A stretch of 64,000 nucleotides of DNA from the NCBI RefSeq assembly GCF_000381345.1, contig NZ_KB906415.1, forward strand, positions 1-64,000. The letters are read 5' to 3'. The stretch is from Deinococcus apachensis DSM 19763 (GTDB taxonomy: Bacteria > Deinococcota > Deinococci > Deinococcales > Deinococcaceae). Below, in pieces: positions 55,239 through 64,000 of this stretch; within the stretch, counting starts at the first letter, position 1; every line of letters starts with the position of its first letter. The notes beneath the pieces are model-generated. The model did not search any database. It was not told the origin of the DNA and saw only the letters and a program-made list of their open reading frames with translations. Made by a program: the position numbers and the translations under genes.

Positions 55239-55881
55239 GCAGCAGGCCCAGAAGGCAGGGCTCCGCCCCAGGGTCGTGGCTTTCCTGCTCGGCCACCCAG
55301 GCCCTCAGCTCCCGCAGCCGCCGGGAGAGTTCCTTCAGGACTTCGGGTTTCAGGTTGACCTGCGTGAACAGGCCGTAGCCCGACAGGTTCTCCTCCGTCC
55401 TTCCTGAGGGGGCCACGTACAGGCTGGGCTGGCCCTGCGCGTCCAGCCGGAAGAAAACGTCGTGCTCGGCTCCCCGCCCAAAGGTTCGCCCGTACTCCCC
55501 CGCCGCCGCGCGGGCATAGGCCGTCATGAAGGGCCGCTGGAGAGTCCCGATCAGCTCGGCCATCGTCGCTGAATCGGTCAGCCCGAACGGCACCTGAAAG
55601 CCCCGAGCAACCGCGCGGTAGAGCTTGACGGGCCGCCCTCCGCGCCGCCGCTCCCCGCACACCTCCACCAAGTCCGCCCTCACCAGGCGCGTCAGGCGGT
55701 GGTGCGCCTGCTTGACGCTCAGGCCCACCGCCCGCGCCACCTCGCCCGCGCTGGCCTCGCACCTCATCACTTCGCCCAGAACGTCGAAGTAGCCGAGGTC
55801 GAGCAGCAGCCGCGCCTGCTCGGGCGTCTGCACCACGAATTCCGGGGAGGACAGGGTGGTCACGTTCCCAGCATGATGCAC
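55210..55881 (-). CDS. ArsR-like winged-helix regulator
   Basis: 223 residues from GTG 55881 (an in-frame GTG at 55863 is the alternative). The DNA-binding domain is RLLLDLGYFDVLGEVMRCEA, then VARAVGLSVKQAHHRLTRLV with a wing GERRRGGRPVKLYRA. A longer C-terminal ligand or dimer domain ends with a helix KPEVLKELSRRLRELRAWVA. It overlaps the MFS gene at its 3' end and is divergent from recD2. Confidence 0.75.
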   Translation of the reverse strand: MHHAGNVTTLSSPEFVVQTPEQARLLLDLGYFDVLGEVMRCEASAGEVARAVGLSVKQAHHRLTRLVRADLVEVCGERRRGGRPVKLYRAVARGFQVPFGLTDSATMAELIGTLQRPFMTAYARAAAGEYGRTFGRGAEHDVFFRLDAQGQPSLYVAPSGRTEENLSGYGLFTQVNLKPEVLKELSRRLRELRAWVAEQESHDPGAEPCLLGLLLTPGRLEEG

Positions 55882-55904
55882 ACGGCCCCGCTATCCTGCC
55901 CCAT

Positions 55905-58016
<2,112 letters not shown>

Positions 58017-58058
58017 GGAGGATGGGGATCAGCTCCCCTTTTCCCCCGCACGCTCTGC

Positions 58059-59797
<1,739 letters not shown>

Positions 59798-59814
59798 ACG
59801 CTCAAGACGGCGGG

Positions 59815-59842
59815 AAAAGCCTCAGCGAGTGCTGGGGCTTTT
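59815..59842. terminator. Bidirectional terminator of pyrG and coaE
   Basis: AAAAGCC (59815-59821) pairs with GGCTTTT (59836-59842), with inner CAGC/GCTG. The coaE stop codon lies within the stem. Both genes end here. Confidence 0.8.
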
Positions 59843-60481
59843 CTCTTGCTGGTCGCTGATCGCGGACCCCTGAATGTCGAGCCCCGCCAGCGCCGCGTCC
59901 ACCTGCGCCCCCAGCGCAGCGAGATCACCGCTGTTGTCCAGCACGACCGTCGCCCGCCGCCGTTTCTCCGCACCGGGCATCTGCCGTGCGTCCCTCGCCA
60001 GCACCTCCTCGGCCGTCAAGCCGCTGCGACGGGTCACCCTTGCCACCCGCACGTCCAGCGGGGCGTCCACGACCAGAACGGCGTCCATCTGCGCCTCCAG
60101 GCCGCCCTCGAAGAGCAGGGGCACGTCCTGCACGATCCATTCCTCGCCGCGGGCCGCCGCTGCCTGCTCCAGGGCCAGCATTTGCGCCCGGACGCGCGGG
60201 TGAATGATCGCGTTCAGCACGGCCAGCCGGGCGGGCTCGCCGAACACCGCCGCCGCGAGCGCGGCCCGGTCGAGTTGGCTGTCCCGCACCACACCGGGAA
60301 AGGCCGCCTCGATCTCAGCGAGGACAGCCGGGTCATGCGTCACCTCGCGCGCCTGCTCGTCGGCATCGAGGACGGTCAGGCCTCGCGCCCGCAGCAGGCC
60401 AGCGACGGTGCTCTTGCCCGCGCCGATGCTGCCGGTCAGGCCCAGACGGCGAGGGCGGGCGGGGGCTGACGGGGTGGACAC
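59822..60481 (-). CDS. coaE: Dephospho-CoA kinase
   Basis: 219 residues. P-loop [27 protein letters not shown] (the DAD motif), [10 protein letters not shown] and VVLDNSGD are all CoaE-typical. It phosphorylates dephospho-CoA, the last step of CoA synthesis. Starts at GTG 60481, 7 nt after TACACT (leaderless). The C-terminal tail [15 protein letters not shown] is coded partly by a GATCAGCGACCAG repeat-like sequence and by the terminator. Confidence 0.93.
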   Translation of the reverse strand: MSTPSAPARPRRLGLTGSIGAGKSTVAGLLRARGLTVLDADEQAREVTHDPAVLAEIEAAFPGVVRDSQLDRAALAAAVFGEPARLAVLNAIIHPRVRAQMLALEQAAAARGEEWIVQDVPLLFEGGLEAQMDAVLVVDAPLDVRVARVTRRSGLTAEEVLARDARQMPGAEKRRRATVVLDNSGDLAALGAQVDAALAGLDIQGSAISDQQEKSPSTR

Positions 60482-60806
60482 GCCGCCCAGTGTAGGGGGT
60501 GAATGGGGGAAAGGGCAGGCCAGCCTCTGGCGCCCGGAGAATATGCCTTGCCGGTTCTCCCCGGTAGACGTCGAGGCGGGGGTCAGGAAAGGGGGAATCC
60601 GGCACCCATCAGAAGTCCGTCAAACCGCGCGCTTACCTTGCTTCCATGCCCTTTTCCGCCCGCCGTGGGACGCGCCCTGGCCTCTCACTGGGACTTCACC
60701 CCGCCGCCAGCCCCCTTGCCTATGCTGTCCACGTAATCCACAGCGTGCTGGACTGCGGCTTGCACCCCCTGTGGCGCGGTGTTAGCCTCACCCCGGAGGT
60801 TTCTGA
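60482..60806. other. Intergenic region before the TPR gene
   Basis: It holds the coaE promoter (TACACT near 60489-60494, minus strand) at the left and the GGAGG ribosome site of the TPR gene at the right. TATGCT near 60720 may be that gene's -10 box. No ORF is credible. Confidence 0.4.
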
Positions 60807-62006
<1,200 letters not shown>

Positions 62007-62122
62007 CCCTTTCACGCTTTCCGGCGGCTTCCTCCTGAACTGGAGGGAGCCGTTTTGTTCGCCCTGCCCGCCTGAATGTTCCCTAAAGCTCGGCAGTTCG
62101 TCTGTGGCTCGCCGGGCGCGAG

Positions 62123-62128
62123 TAAGAT
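62123..62128 (+). promoter_or_regulatory. -10 box of sodA
   Basis: TAAGAT lies 60 bp before the sodA ATG, so unlike many genes here sodA has a leader and a Shine-Dalgarno. Confidence 0.5.
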
Positions 62129-62187
62129 GAGCGCCGATGCTGCTCTCATCCAGGGGGATGAGGAACGCGGCCCGAAAGGAGCATTCC

Positions 62188-62820
<633 letters not shown>

Positions 62821-62833
62821 GGACAACCAAGGA

Positions 62834-62870
62834 GAGCGCCCCCAGCCGGACATGCTGGGGGCGCTCTTTG
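62834..62870 (+). terminator. Terminator of sodA
   Basis: A perfect 13-bp stem (62834-62846 with 62854-62866, arm GAGCGCCCCCAGC), a 7-nt loop and TTTGTT. Confidence 0.9.
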
Positions 62871-62877
62871 TTGGAAG

Positions 62878-64000
<1,123 letters not shown>

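Overview
This window looks like a chromosomal segment of a Deinococcus species. The DNA is GC-rich. It carries a RecD2-type helicase without RecBC, SbcCD, an SMC about 1100 residues long, a spore-photoproduct-lyase-like radical SAM protein, a DUF4384/PEGA envelope protein, and a tmRNA whose tag reads GNQNLSLAA. Many genes start 6-8 nt after a TANNNT box with no Shine-Dalgarno sequence, which is the leaderless style described for Deinococcus. The assignment rests on gene content and style, not on a database match.

Layout. Positions 1-2.3 kb are an accessory, lower-GC patch: the 5' end of an IS110-family recombinase with its non-coding left end, a frameshifted DUF4177-like exported protein, two adjacent inverted-repeat elements, and an exported stand-alone Hint (Hedgehog/intein) protein preceded by a translationally coupled 31-residue ORF. 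Positions 2.3-7.5 kb hold a large BTAD/AAA/TPR regulator, a truncated HTH ORF, a hydroxypyruvate-isomerase-like protein and a hypothetical gene. Positions 7.5-9.3 kb look like a small integrated element (XRE regulator and tyrosine recombinase) abutting tRNA-Leu(UAA). Then come tmRNA (9.6-9.9 kb) and a minus-strand run of PHP, lipid-kinase, EEP-nuclease, SPL-like and HflX genes (10.5-16.1 kb).

Positions 16.5-21 kb contain tRNA-Ser(CGA), murJ, decayed genes (a frameshifted membrane protein and an MFS remnant) and small hypotheticals. Positions 21-30.3 kb are core: pilC, tsaC-scpB, a DUF4388 protein, gatA, an alpha/beta hydrolase, truB, an MFS exporter, an S4 pseudouridine synthase and the RNase P RNA. 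Positions 31.4-34.6 kb are the start of the division and cell wall cluster, mraZ-rsmH-ftsL-ftsI, headed by a four-repeat MraZ operator. Positions 35-41.9 kb carry envelope proteins, an ABC permease, NUDIX and MazG housekeeping enzymes, an SDR and a TMEM175-like channel.

Positions 42-48.8 kb form a tightly overlapping operon: smpB, an amidase-like protein lacking its zinc ligands, a GerMN protein, smc and an MFS transporter. Positions 48.8-53.3 kb hold sbcD-sbcC followed by a frameshifted phosphoribosyltransferase. A frameshifted Uma2-like gene, an MFS transporter and a winged-helix regulator follow, then recD2, pyrG with a structured leader, coaE, an exported TPR protein, sodA, and the 3' part of a TctA-type permease running off the right edge.

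No CRISPR array and no intact novel defence island was seen. The most unusual items are the secreted Hint protein with its coupled micro-ORF, the IS110 left end that may encode a bridge RNA, the zinc-ligand-less amidase in the smc operon, the 10-bp-phased MraZ operator, and the two adjacent inverted repeats at 944-1117.
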